From: Halicephalobus mephisto
Lineage: Eukaryota; Nematoda; Chromadorea; Rhabditida; Panagrolaimidae
Direction of reading: 5' to 3'
Assembly (NCBI GenBank): GCA_009193035.1
Contig: SWDT01000019.1
Location: 62,001 to 126,000, forward strand
DNA length: 64,000 nt
In this document: positions 47,098 through 62,300 of the stretch, in pieces
How the letters are laid out: every line of letters begins with the position of its first letter
Position numbering within the stretch: position 1 is the first letter of the stretch
Notes under the pieces: generated by a model
Databases searched by the model: none
What the model saw: the letters and a program-made list of their open reading frames with translations, nothing else
What the model was told of the DNA's origin: nothing
Position numbers and translations under genes: made by a program

Positions 47098-49179
47098 TCA
47101 ATGGGTTATTGTGTTTACTCTGGGAGGAATGGATTCGTTTTGGATACTTACAGTAACGGTTTTGTGGATTTTGAAGATTTGGCCGAATTTTTGAATTACT
47201 TTGAAGAAAAAAAATAATTTTTTTCTATAAGGTTTAATTAAAAAAATAGTCAATAATCCACTAGCAATAGGACCTGAGATTATTATCATGGTTACGGTAG
47301 CTCCGCCGATGATGAAATCTTGTTTGATAATGCTGGCTTGGGTTATTAGTAATGTTGGAATTATTAAAAAAATAAAAGGATTTAAAGCTTGAAAAATTAA
47401 AACTTTTGTTAAAGATTTTTGAAGATTGTTGGTTTTTGTAGAAAATGTATGTCGAGAAAGTTTTAATTTTGAACGAATTTTTAACATGCAGAAAAAAATT
47501 ATACTGTAGACGATTACGATAATTGAAGTGGCAGTAATGTTGGTTATCGTGGACGAAAAAGTGCCTGCTTTCATGACACTTCCTATGTGTACGGTAGACT
47601 CTCCGGGTTCTAACAACAGAGGACCCAGGTACGGTAGGGAGAGTTCTTCGTCTTCAGGACTTGGCAGAAACGTGAAATATCCAAATCCCACGTGAATCGT
47701 CGTCATGATGAATGGAAACAACAAAAAAGAAAAGTACAGTCTTACTGTAATGGTTTTAGACCTGAAAATTGTATTTTTTAAATAAAATTAAATTTTAGAA
47801 TTTATTTTTTTAAATAAAATTAAAAATTTTAAAAATCTGTTTTTTTAAATAAAAATGCAAAATTTTAGAATTTATTTTTTTAATAAAAATTTAACTTTTT
47901 TTAATAAAATTAAAAATTGTTAAAATCTGTTTTTTTATAAAAATTAAAGATTAAAGAATTTATTGTTTTTAATAAAAAATTTTAAATTTTACTTTTTTAA
48001 AATTAAATTTTATTTTTTTTTGTATTTTCTGGGAATTTTTAAAATTAGTAATTTTAAATTTTTTACGTGATTTTTTTTAATTTTCAAATTTTCTCACGGA
48101 ATTTTCTGAATTTTTTAGAAATTTAAAAATTTAAAGATTTTAAAAATATTCTAAAAACTTTCAAAAAATACAAAAATTACAGAAGATTCTCAGTGGATTC
48201 TGGAAAATTCAGAAAATTTTGCAAAAATTTCGCAATATTCTGTAACTTCAGAAATTCTAAAAAGTTCGAAAATTTATAAAATTTCCAAAAATAAGATTTT
48301 TTATAAAATTTTGAAAATTTCAGAATTTTATTAAATTTTAAAAAATTCCAAAAAATTTTCACAGAATTCTAAAAATTTCAATTTTATTTAATTTTAAAAA
48401 TTTCAATTTTATTTAATTTTAAAAAACTACAAACCAGCAGATGACCAAGTAACGGAAGATGTACTGGACCGATACAGTACCCAAAGTGAAGAAATGAGAG
48501 AACAGAACTACCATGGATAAAATGTGGCTCATCGGTTGTCCGATAAATCTTAGAAATCCATTAAGAATAAAATATTCATTTCCATTTGCAACTACTACCA
48601 TCTAAAATTTTCAAATTTTAAAAATTATTTAAAATTTTCAAATTTTAAAAATTATTTAAAATTTTCGAATTTTAAAAATTAATTAAAATTATCGAATTTT
48701 TAAAATTATTTAAAATTTTTAAGATTCATTTTTTTTTAAATTTTCAAAATTTTTAAAGATTTATTTTTTTAAAATTATTTAAAATTTTAAAGATTTATTT
48801 TTCATTTTTAAAATTTATTTTTTTTTAATTTTCAAAATTTATTTTTTCTTAAAATTCTTTAAATATGTATTTTTTAAAAATTATTTTTGATTCATAATTT
48901 TTATTATTTTTAATTTACTTTTTTATTATTCTTTATTTTTTTAACTTTTTTAAACATTTATTTTTTTGAATGACTTACAGGTTGGATGATGACCATAATC
49001 AAAGTCGCGAGAATATCACAGACAGCGATTTGAAGTAGGATCTTACTGTAGGTTCTTAATTCTTTGTTTTTTGTAGACAAAATAAAATATACCAAAATAG
49101 AATTAAGTAATATACTACAAGTACAAGCTGCATTAAATCCTACACGATACAGTATCCGGAAATTACTGTAATCGACCAT
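47098..49179 (-). CDS. Serpentine chemoreceptor, SRD/STR-like, 343 aa
   Basis: Three exons in phase: 49179-48979, 48601-48435 and 47761-47098 (TGA). Exon 1: TM1 (FNAACTCSILLNSILVYFIL), a short loop with ELRTYSKILLQ and TM2. Exon 2: a conserved loop (NGFLRFIGQP) and TM3 with FTLGTVSVQYIFRYLVICW. Exon 3: TM4, a large loop, TM5, KSLTKVLIFQALNPFIFLII for TM6 and TM7 ending IFLIKPYRKKLFFFF. The KxLxxQxxxP..F TM6 pattern and the P-Y-R after TM7 are typical of nematode STR-superfamily chemoreceptors (srd, str, srh, sri); I lean to srd. The protein would sit in sensory cilia and bind small odorants. No acceptor precedes the ATG, so the 5' UTR is probably short. Confidence 0.85.
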
Positions 49180-49640
49180 TTTTAAAAAATAAAAATTTTT
49201 AAAATTAAAAAAAGTAAAATTTTTTAAATTTCTAAAAAAAATTAAAATTTTTAAATAAAAAAAATTAAAATTTTTATAAATTTCTAAAAAAATATAACTT
49301 TTAAAAATTAAATTTTTTTTTAATTTTAAAAAAAATTTAAAAATTATTTTTTTTAATTTTAAATTTTGTCGAAATTTTTTTAATTTTAAAAATGATTACT
49401 TTTAAAAGTCCAATAAGATTAAATTTAAAAATTAAATCGGATTTTTAAACTCGAAAATACTACAAAAAATTCAGAAACTACAAAAATTAATAAAAATTCC
49501 CAACCCCTTCAGCATTGTCTCGCTTTGACGTCAATATTCATTTTTATAAAACAATAAAATTCAATAAACTAAAAAATTTAAAATATTACCGGCATTTTAA
49601 AAATTTAAGTGATAATTAACTGCCGGCAGTTAACTGTCAC
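49180..49640. other. AT-rich intergenic tract
   Basis: Upstream of the chemoreceptor. Simple A/T sequence to 49500, then 49500-49640 more complex. No motif called. Confidence 0.4.
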
Positions 49641-49651
49641 ACAATATCCAT

Positions 49652-50216
49652 CTATATCGAGGTCCATAAAAGTCAAAATTAAAATAAAAATTAAATCTCC
49701 AACTTGCTTGCAACATACAGACAACTTGATCAGTATCAAAATCAAACTAAAACCTGCAGTTTGCTTGCGCAACTTCAGCAGGTTGATTAATATTGAAATA
49801 AAATTTGCAACATTTTAATTACCTAATCAGTAAAAAAAATCCGCAGTTTGCTTGCAACATACAGGCAGCTTGATCAATATCAAAATCAAACAAAAAATTC
49901 GCATTTTGCTCGCACCATTTCAGCAGGTTAATCAATATCAGAATCAAACTAAAAATAAAATTTCTAACTTGCTCGCACCATACAGGCAGCTTGATCAATA
50001 TCAAATCACACTAAAATCCGCATTTTGCTCGCACCATTTCAGTAGCTTAATCAATATCAGAATCAAACTAAAAATTAAATCAGTAATATTCTAACCACCT
50101 GATCAACATCAAAATCAAACTAAAACCTGCAATTTACTCGCAAAATTCAAATAATTTTCTCAATTTTTAAAAAATTTCAATTTTAATATTGACTTTTTTA
50201 CAGACCTCGATACAGA
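49652..50216. mobile_element. Inverted-repeat element, family T, abutting TTLL12
   Basis: Left end TATATCGAGGTCCATAAAAG; right end, reverse-complemented, GTATCGAGGTCTGTAAAAAA. Both run into GTCAAAATT/GTCAATATT. Inside are about five ~90-bp units with ACTTGCTTGCAACATACAG, GGCAGCTTGATCAATATCAA and ATTTCAGCAGGTTAATCAAT. No ORF. The right end lies about 5 bp from the TTLL12 stop, so it forms that gene's 3' UTR. Confidence 0.8.
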
Positions 50217-50218
50217 AA

Positions 50219-53280
<3,062 letters not shown>

Positions 53281-53399
53281 TTTTGCAGGAAAAATAGAAC
53301 AAAAACAAGAAATTCGAAGGGTTTCACTCGTAAGCAAAAAAATAAACAACTCAAAGATCCGAACGACCGCCTCGCGAGTCGACGTGCACCTACCAAAAG

Positions 53400-54780
53400 G
53401 GACTTTTCTAGAATTTTCTGAATCTTTAGTGAAGTTATTGGATTACGTCACGATCGTCATATAGTTAATAACATTACTTATCAGTAATTTCGTAATATGG
53501 TTGTGTAAAAATATATCAAAAACAATGTTTTCTGGAATTTTCCGAATCTTTAGTGAAGTCATTGGATTACATTACGATCGTCACGTAGTTAATAACATTA
53601 CTTATCAGTAATTTCGTAATATGGTTGTGTAAAAATCCACTAAGAAGAACGTTTTATAGGATTTTCCGAATCTTTAGTGAAGTCATTAGATTACGTCACG
53701 ATCGTCACGTAGTTAATAACATTACTTATCAGTAATTTCGTAATATAGTTGCACAAAAATCCACTAAGAAGAACGTTTTATAGGATTTTCTGAATCTTTA
53801 GTAGAGTCATTGGATTACGTTACGATCGTCATATAGTTAATAACATTACTTATCAGTAATTTCGTAATATAATTGTGTAAAAATATGTCAAAAACAATGT
53901 TTTCTGGAATTTTCCAAATCATTGCGATAGAGTTAATAAAACACTACCGCGATCGTCACGTAGTTGATGAGATTAGAGATTTCCTAATCTGGTTATCCAT
54001 TGAGTGCACTAAGAATTTTTAGGATTTCTTGAATCCTTTTTAGTAAGATTACTGGACTATTACCACGATCGTCACGTGATTAACGAGATTAGGGATTTCG
54101 TAATCTAATTATATAAAAACGGAATTTTCTGAATCCATTTTTAGCGAAGTAATTAAAGCATTACAATTTTTGTGCAATTAGGGATTTAATCCAGTTGCTT
54201 ATTTCGTAATCTGGTTATGTATTGGAATAATTTGTTAAAAAACACTTTAAATTTTTAATAAAGTAATCAAAATAGTATTATAACCGTCACATAAGTAATG
54301 ACATTGGTGATTTCGTAATATCTTCATACATCAAATTTGTTAAAAATGATTTTAGAAGTTTTTAAACACTTTTTAAATTAAAATTATTATATTTTCATCG
54401 TAATTGTTACACATTTGATAAAATTACTGATTTCGTAATCTGTTCATATATCAAATTTGTTAAATATGATTTTTTAGAAGTTTTTAAACATTTTTTAAAT
54501 TAAAATTATTATATTTTTATCGTAATTGTTACACATTTGATAAAATTACTGCTTTCGTAATCTGTTCATATATCAAATTTGTTAATAATGATTTTCTGCA
54601 CATTTTTAAACATTTTTATTGAAATTGTTACATTTTTATTATGATCGTCACTTAAATGATGAAATCTACGATCACTTATTTCGTAATCCATATATCGACA
54701 AGATCGAAAATTTCGAATTTTCCGAATCTTTTTTTGCCAGAATTACCGGATTAGCATTACAATCGTCACGTACGTGATGA
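53400..54780. repeat. 124-bp tandem array between TTLL12 and the EF-hand gene
   Basis: GGATTACGTCACGATCGTCA starts at 53441, 53565 and 53689, exactly 124 bp apart, with TAACATTACTTATCAGTAATTTCGTAATAT in each. About four close copies are followed by five to six decaying ones. Confidence 0.95.
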
Positions 54781-54843
54781 GACTAGTGGTTATTTGTTCC
54801 GTAATCTATTTGCTTATATATGGAAAATCAAAAATGCGACAAA

Positions 54844-57711
54844 TTATGAAATTTTTCTTTTGTTGTGAGGAATTCCTTTGACGTAATTTTCGCTGACGAC
54901 TTCTTCATCTGTTTCGACGATTATTCTGAAGTTCGGGTTGGGGAGTGTCTTGCTGAATTCGAAGGCTCCAGTTAGGATCAGGGAACCTTTGTTTTTATAC
55001 ATGATGAACCACGCGTGACGATCCTCGAGTCCCATTTCTTGCAAGTAAGACGCCAGTTCTGTTTTGTTCCATTTTCCGTCTTTATCCACGTCATGTACCT
55101 GAAATATTCATATATAAATTCCCCACTTTGCTACTTTTTAAATCTAAAAATGTTGTAATTTAAAAAGTTGATATATGGTTTTTTGGCTATTTTTGAATTC
55201 CCGCGTAGGAGCGAGTGAAGGTAGAAAACGGAAAATCTGGCAAATTTCACCCAAATCGACTCGCTCCATTTTCACTCGTGTTTTTACCACTTTTATTCAA
55301 ATTCTAAAACATTTTAGGATTTTCCAAAATGTTCTGGAAATTTTCAAACTTTTGTGATAATAATTTTTTAAAATTCTCACGTAGGAACAAATGAGAGTAA
55401 AAAAGGGAAAATCTGGCAATTTTTACTTAAACCGACTCGCTCCTTGTTCATCCTAAATTCGTTTCTATTCTTTTTACCTAAAATTTCCACTTTTCTAGAA
55501 AATTCTGAAAACTCGTGCGAGATAACTTCGTAGAATTTTAAAATTTTTATGATTTTTTGCAATTTTTGAATTTCTACAAAGAGCAGTGTTGGGGCAGACT
55601 GGACTGGAAAGATGGGACCTGAAGCGACAGCCTGAATATCAGGGAGTGTGGAGTACTGTAAGGCATAAGTGAGACTCTCAGTTGTATGACTAGATATACA
55701 AATTATATCTGTATTTTACTGCACTAATAAAGAATATTATTATATTTCTGTTTTCTATCCTAACAGTTATCATCTAAAAAACAACTTTAGTAAAAAAAAT
55801 AGTGACTAAAAATGACCACTATCTTTGATTTTAATTTGAGCTGTCAAAAGTACTGTTAAGACAGAAAATTAAATTAAAAAAAACTGCCTGAATATTAGGA
55901 ACCATAGGATACTGTAGGACGTGAGTGAAATCCTCGGTTGTAGTTGTGTGGAAAAATATTACAGTATAACTTGGATATAAAATACCTCCTTGGAACCGGG
56001 CAAAATATATGTTATAACAAAGGATATGTTATAGCGGGGGTCAATTTGAAGGCAAATTAACCAAATTCACACCGTATACTATAACATATCTCACGTTATA
56101 GCATACGGTATAAATGAATAAATTTGGTTAGTCTGCCTTCAAATTTACCCCCGCTATAGTATATCCTTTCTTATAACATGCGCTTTACCCGGTTCTAAGG
56201 AAATATTTTATATCCAAGTTCGACTGTATTTCGAAATTTCTAAACTTGAAATACAGTAGAACTTGGATATAAGATACCCCGCTATAACATATCTCTTGTT
56301 ATAGCATACGATGTGAGTGAGTTTGGTTAGTTTATCTTCAAATTTACCCCCGCTATAACATATTTTTTCTTATAACATACGCTTTACCCGGTCCCAAGGG
56401 GGTATCTCATATCCAAGTTATACTGTACTTGTATCTGTATTTTATGTTCTGGTAAAGGTTAAAATACTTCTGTTTTCTATCTTAAGAGCCAGTTGCCGCC
56501 GTTCAACTCGTGCTGATTTCGAAATTTTTTATAATTAATCTTTAGTCACTTGATTGGCATGTTGGGTTAATCCAGCCACAAAAAGATTAGTGTAAAAACA
56601 GAAAAATCAGATCAGGCTTGCAAAATCGGAAAAAATTGTACAAAGAAAATAATATTAAAAAATAACAAATAATTACCAAAATCAATTTTTAATTTTCCAT
56701 CGAAATTTTAGAAATAAAAAAAGTAAATTTAACAACTTACTTTAAAAAAAAACTTTTTTACTACAATTCTGAAAATTTTCAAATAAAATAATTTTTAAAA
56801 AATTTAAATTTTAAAAATAATTTAAGTTTTAAAAAATTTTAATTTTAAAATAATTTAATTTTAAAAAATTTTAATTTTTAAAATAATTTAAATTTAAAAA
56901 TAATTTAAATTTTTAAATAATTTAATTTTAAAAATAGTGTAATTTTAAAAATTCGACTTGCATTGAAAGTTGAATTTTCGAAGGATCGTTTTGCGAATTC
57001 TGGACCTAATCTGACGCTCCATTCGTCGTTGGAAATCAGTCCATCTCCGTTGTGATCCATCGTTTCGAAGGTTTCATTTTTTATAGAAATACTGAATTCA
57101 GAATTAGTGAATTCTTCGAAGGATAAACTTCCACTTTTATCTTCGTCGATTTCGTCGAATATTGTCCAGTAACTTTTTTTCGGAGATGGACATGTGGTGT
57201 TCTGGATGCAGGGAAAAGTTTCGTTTGGGATTTGTTTTACGAAACTTGCGAATTCTGGATAACTCAACGGGAAAGTTACGGTATTTAGATTTGTCGAGTT
57301 TATGGAACCTAGATCCAATATCGTAGTCAACTCAGATTCGCTTATTTGGGAGTCGTGGTTGAGGTCGATGTACTCCATGACCCCGTCTGACGTCACCCGG
57401 ACCTCGTCCCCGAGGATGAATTCATCCACATTCAGACTTCCGTCACGATTACTGTCGTAATTACAGTATAATAGTTCTTCGAATCTTCTGTAGCACTGAG
57501 TCCAGAATTCTTCCAAAGTCAAATTTCCGTCTTCATCGAGATCCGCGACTTCGAAGTTCTCGTTGAAAGTCCCGATCGGACCACATGAAGTCAGATTCCT
57601 CAGGATTTCGTCGACGGAAAGTCCGCTATCGTAGCATCCAGAATCCACAGCCCCTTCGGAAGTGAATAAAAACGAAAAAATAAATAAAATATAAAAAAAT
57701 ATTAAATTCAT
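54844..57711 (-). CDS. Secreted six-EF-hand protein, CREC (calumenin/reticulocalbin)-like, 334 aa
   Basis: Two exons: 57711-56962 (250 codons) and 55098-54844 (TAA). The junction is phase 0 and uses a GC donor (AAT|GCAAGT) with a TTTCAG acceptor. Residues 1-20 are a signal peptide (hydrophobic FFYILFIFSFLF, cut after SEG). Six EF-hand loops: 57-68 DLDEDGNLTLEE, 86-97 DSNRDGSLNVDE, 116-127 DLNHDSQISESE, 189-200 DEDKSGSLSFEE, 219-230 DHNGDGLISNDE and 253-264 DVDKDGKWNKTE. N-glycosylation sites include NLT, NST, NET and NTT, and four cysteines follow the signal. Six hands, size and signal suit the CREC family of secretory-pathway calcium binders, but the C-terminus is HNKRKIS, with no HDEL-type retention signal, so secretion is likely. 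The intron is 1,861 nt and holds the MITE cluster. Confidence 0.85.
55140..55600. repeat. Part of the EF-hand gene intron, with a duplication
   Basis: Two diverged copies with CTCACGTAGGAACAAATGAGAG / CCGCGTAGGAGCGAGTGAAGG and AAATCTGGCAA..CCGACTCGCTCC, about 195 bp apart. Confidence 0.7.
55608..55950. repeat. Dispersed block R, second and third copies
   Basis: 55608-55690 (CCTGAAGCGACAGCCTGAAT, GTGTGGAGTACTGTAAGGCA) and 55885-55945 (CTGCCTGAATATTAGGAACC, GATACTGTAGGACGTGAGTG) match the reverse complement of 24185-24255. Confidence 0.8.
55970..56427. mobile_element. Dimer of pogo/Tigger-like MITE inside the EF-hand gene intron
   Basis: Copy a 55970-56228 and copy b 56252-56427, with TACAGTA(T/G)AACTTGGATATA ends, TA at the borders and the spacer TTTCGAAATTTCTAAACTTGAAA. 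Copy a is longer and has an inner inverted repeat around CACACCGTATACTATAACAT. Confidence 0.85.
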
Positions 57712-57721
57712 TTTTCTTTAT

Positions 57722-57920
57722 TAAATCGGATAGAAATCGTCGATACGTCAAACTGAAGCGGTTAAGTACTGTCATCCGGATAATCCAGATAGTTCCGAAT
57801 TCGTAATCCTCGTCGGTGCAAATCGAACGAGATATCCGTTAATTAAGCCAATTCGCGATGGAGATTTCTGAAGTCCTCTGATTCAAGTGCAAAAAAAACA
57901 AAATAATTTTATTTTTCATC
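57722..57920. promoter_or_regulatory. Upstream region of the EF-hand gene
   Basis: About 200 bp of mixed composition directly before the ATG, probably the promoter and 5' UTR. CCGCTTCAG on the minus strand (near 57755) could be a spliced-leader acceptor. No TATA or known operator assigned. Confidence 0.35.
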
Positions 57921-58440
57921 TGTGCTAAAGTCCATAAAGAGGTCGACACAAAAATCAAAGTTAAATCGAATTTTCACATAAAAATTAAGTAGACAAAATT
58001 GCCCCAACGTTGTGGGCAATATGCAAGTTTTATTTCGTAATATTCATAAATATAAACAAAAATACTGGCCGATCTGCCCCAACGTTGCGGGCAAAGTGCA
58101 AGTTTTATTTTGTAATATTTATAAATGTTAATATATAGGCAGTGCCCCAACGTTGTGGGCAATATGCAAGTTTTATTTTGTAATTTTCATAAATATAAAC
58201 AAAAATACTGGCCGATCTGCCCCAACGTTGCGAGCAAAGTGCAAATTTTATTTTGTAATATTCATAAATGTTAATATATAGGCAGTGCCCCAACGTTGCG
58301 GGCAATATGCAAGTTTTATTTCGTAATTTTCATAAATATAAACAAAAATACTGGCCGATCTGCCCCAACGTTGCGGGCAAAGTGCAAGTTTTAATTTTAA
58401 GTTTGATTTTGATGTCGACTTTTTTATAGACTTTAGTATT
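57920..58440. mobile_element. Inverted-repeat element, family T, best preserved ends
   Basis: Left CTAAAGTCCATAAAGAGGTC then GACACAAAAATCAAAG; right, reverse-complemented, CTAAAGTCTATAAAAAAGTC then GACATCAAAATCAAAC: about 85% identical over 36 bp. Inside are five to six ~75-bp units with GCCCCAACGTTGCGGGCAA and TTTTATTTCGTAATATTCATAAAT. No ORF for a transposase. Confidence 0.85.
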
Positions 58441-58549
58441 GGTTACTTTTTAGAATTTAATGAAAATTTTGAAATTTTTTAGTTTTTTCAATTAATTGAA
58501 GTTTAAAAATAAATACTTTTAGGGATTACTGTAATACTGAAATTGTTAT

Positions 58550-59110
58550 ATCGATATATTAACTAGCTATTAGATAAGCAAACTAGGTCTCAAAAAAACA
58601 CCTACTTGATAGATGATAGGTATACTGTACACAAGACCGACTGGATGTTAATTAATTTATATATATGATTATTTTGCTTAATTTCTGTTACATCGATGTA
58701 TTAACTAGTTATTAGATAAGCAAACTAGGTCTCGAAGGGAAATATTTACTTGATAGATTATAGGTATACTGTACACAAGACCGACTGGATGTTAATTAAT
58801 TTATATATATAATTGTTTTGCTTAATTTCTGTTACATCGATATATTAACTAGCTATTAGATAAGCAAACTAGGTCTCGAAGGGAAATATTTACTTGATAG
58901 ATTATAGGTATACTGTACAAAAGACTGACTGAATGTTAATTAATTTATATATATGATTATTTTGCTTAATTTCTGTTACATCGATATATTAACTAGCTAT
59001 TAGATAAGCAAACTAGGTCTCAAAAAAGCACCTACTTAATAGATGATAGGTATACTGTACAAAAGACTGACTGGATGTTAATTAATTTATATATGATTAT
59101 TATTGTGGTT
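58550..59110. repeat. ~144-bp tandem repeat, four copies
   Basis: AGATAAGCAAACTAGGTCTC recurs near 58574, 58715, 58858 and 59003, with GGTATACTGTACAMAAGACYGACTG in each. High identity. Confidence 0.93.
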
Positions 59111-59325
59111 AATTTTATTATTGTTTGAATGAGAAACTCATGCCTCACACAACCACACCGGTTCAGTTAGATATAGCAGTAATGATGATTTCTAATTTAT
59201 TTTATTTTTTAAATTGAAAGACTACAGACGTCAAAACTACAGTAAACGGGACTGACACGCATCGCCAACTGAGAGTCATGAATTTACTCAACTCGTACAG
59301 TAATCCGTGGCAAAAACGAAAAAAT

Positions 59326-62300
59326 TTAACAAGCGACTTCGATGGGTGTTTCCTGAAGTCCCGTTGTTGTGGGGAGTACGGTACACGAGAATGGAACGAG
59401 GGTGTTTGAGTAGTTTTTCTTCGACTTCTGGTCCTGGAACGAAATCCCTGAATTTTTGTGGTCGGAATCTTCATCGCTGGTCGAACTTAATTCCAACGTA
59501 GATACGGAAGTGTGATTTCCGAATTTTCTATTTTTATTTTTTTCTGCTTGAATCATTTGAGAAACGATTTCGTGGATTTCCTTTCCTTTCGTTTCAGGAA
59601 GATTGTAGTAGAGATACAGTAACGACAAGATGCTAGGGATGATGAACAGGGGGATGAACGACCAGGCCCCGATCCACTGGTACATCGGAAGGGTCACGAA
59701 AGAAAAAATAAAATTAATGATCGTATTAATCCCGAAAACGACGGATTGGATCAAGGAACGGTATTTCTGGGCTGCCAATTCTGAAGTGATGAAGTAAGCA
59801 ATCGGACCAAGAGCAGCTCTGAAATTTCAAAATAATTATAAAAAAATAATTTTTTAAAAAATTAATTCAAAACGAATTTTTAGAATTTCTTAGAAATTAC
59901 AGTAATCTACAGAGAAATTTCAATTTTTTGCAACAATTTCAAAATAATTACAAAAAAATAATTTTTTACAAAATTGTCTCGAAACGAATTTCTTAGAAAT
60001 TACAGTAATCCACAAAGAAATTTCAATTTTTTGCGACAATTTCGAAATTAATCAAAATTTTTAAAATAAAAAAAATTATTTTTTATAAAATTGTCTCAAA
60101 ATGAATTTTTAGAATTTCTTAGAAATTACAGTAATCTACAAAGAAATTTCAATTTTTTGCGACAATTTCGAAATTAAACAAAATTTTTAAAATAAAAAAA
60201 ATTACTTTTTATAAAAATAGTCTCAAAATCAATTTTTAGTGTTATTTGTGAACTTCTAGAATTTCTGATTTTCGATTTTTTTAAATTCTGAAGGATTCTG
60301 TAAATTTCTAAAAAGTTCTGAAGACTTCCAGAAATTTTTATGCAATTTTCGGAGATTTCTGGAATCTTCGAGTGGATTCTGGAAGGCTTGGAATTTTGGT
60401 GTGATTTTGGGAGATTCTAAGAATCCTGATGCAATTTTTGAAGACTCTAGGGTCTTCTACAGAATCCTAATGTCCAAAAATAAGAACTATTAGATCGGGG
60501 TTAGGGGTTCCTGATCCGCACGTGGAAGAGAGAAATACCGTATTTCTTATAGGATAAACTCCCCCTAGGGGATGATTGAAAAAAATAAGCCCGGGATTTA
60601 CTTCAGAGGAAATACAGTATGCAAAATAACTTCATAGGGCCGGAGACATGAGATACAAAACAACTCTAAAAATTGCGAAATTTGATTTCTCGTAAATGCA
60701 CGGTTGTGGATTCTCCATTTGCCTCAGGGCACTTCCTCCCGGGACCAGTATTGCGCAATTTGTACTTACATAGATGATACACGATCCGACAAGAACCAAA
60801 CTCACCCGTAGGTAATACCGTATGCTATGAGGCTGACGACACAGCCGTATCTGTAGTTGCCGTGGAGCAAGGCCAGTTGGTCGAACACCAGATAAGTGAC
60901 CAGACAGATGGTGTTCAGGATCCCGAACCCTAGCATCATGGATCTTCTACCGTATCTGTCCACGAAAAAAGTCCCGAGAATAGAAGCGATGAAATCACAT
61001 ATGATAAAAGTGAAAGAAAAATACTGAGCCATTTCGTTTGAAAAATGACTTTGAAGAATATCGGTCGACAGATACAGTATCGGCCAGATGCCGACGACGA
61101 GCTGGAGAGAAGTCGTTCCGAGAATCAAGGCCTTTCTTAAATAGGCCTGAACCAGGACTTCCCTCAGGGCCCTCAGAATCGGCATGTCGATTTTCTCATC
61201 GGATTCTTTGAGAATATTCACAATGACGTCATCGTAATCTTTAGCATCTCCTCTGTAAAATTTCAAAGATTCTATTGCTGATTTTTTGTCTTTTTTGTGA
61301 ATTAAGAGAAATTTCGGAGTTTCTTTCAGCGGAAACATGATCAAAATCGCTATAATCCCCGGAATCGCCCCGAATCCAACCAGCAACGGCAGATTCTTCC
61401 CGAAGATGACGTTCAAACCGAATCCCATCCCGACCACATTCATCGCGATAAAAGCGGTCTCGGACAGAAAACTACAGACTCCCCTCATGTTCGTCGGGGT
61501 TGTTTCCTAAAAAATAGAATTTTTAAATTTAAATAAAAAAAATTTTTAAATTTAAATAAAAAAAATTTTCTAAATTTAAATAAAAAATAAAATTTTTAAA
61601 TTTGAATAAAAAATAAAACTTTAAAAATTTGAACAAAAAATAAAATTTTCTAAATTTTAAAAATAAAAAATAAAATTTTAAAAATTTAAATAAAAAATAA
61701 AATTTTTTAAAATTTAAACAAAAAATAAAATTTTTTAAAATTTAAAATTAAAAAAAATCAAAAATTTTAACTTTCTTAAATTTAAAAATTTAAAGAAAAT
61801 TAAAATTTTTTCAAAATTTAGATTTTTAAATTTAAAAAAATCGGAATTTTTAAAATTTAAATTTTAAGTTTAAAAATAACAAAAATAAAATTACTTGTAG
61901 AAAAAGAATCAAAGTTATGAAAGATACTCCGCAACTTGCAGAAGCCACAATTCTGCTGAAAAAAAATAATTCCGGAATTTTGAGCCAAACAGCTATGGTT
62001 CCGAGGATCGTCCCGATGAGGGATACTATATTCGCTAGGATCAGAGAAGCTGAAAAACGTTTATCGATTACGGTATCTAGGAGTTAAAATATTAATAAAA
62101 AATTTAAAAAAAATTAATATAAAAATAAAAATAATAAAAAATTTAAAAATAATTAATATAAAATAAAAATAATAAAAAACTTTTAAAAATTTAATATAAA
62201 AATAAAAATAATAAAAAATTTTAGAGCAATTAATATAAAAATAAAAATAATAAAAAATTTAAAAAAAATTAATATAAAAATAAAAATAATAAAAAATTTA

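Noticed and set aside
47231..47260. Spliced-leader RNA gene (GGTTTAATTA string)
   Set aside because: Only the first ten bases resemble SL1, it lies inside the chemoreceptor coding exon, and no snRNA-like fold follows.
58105..58305. Short Cys-containing minus ORFs at 57974-58305
   Set aside because: Translation of the ~75-bp internal array of a family T element; repeats in phase by chance.
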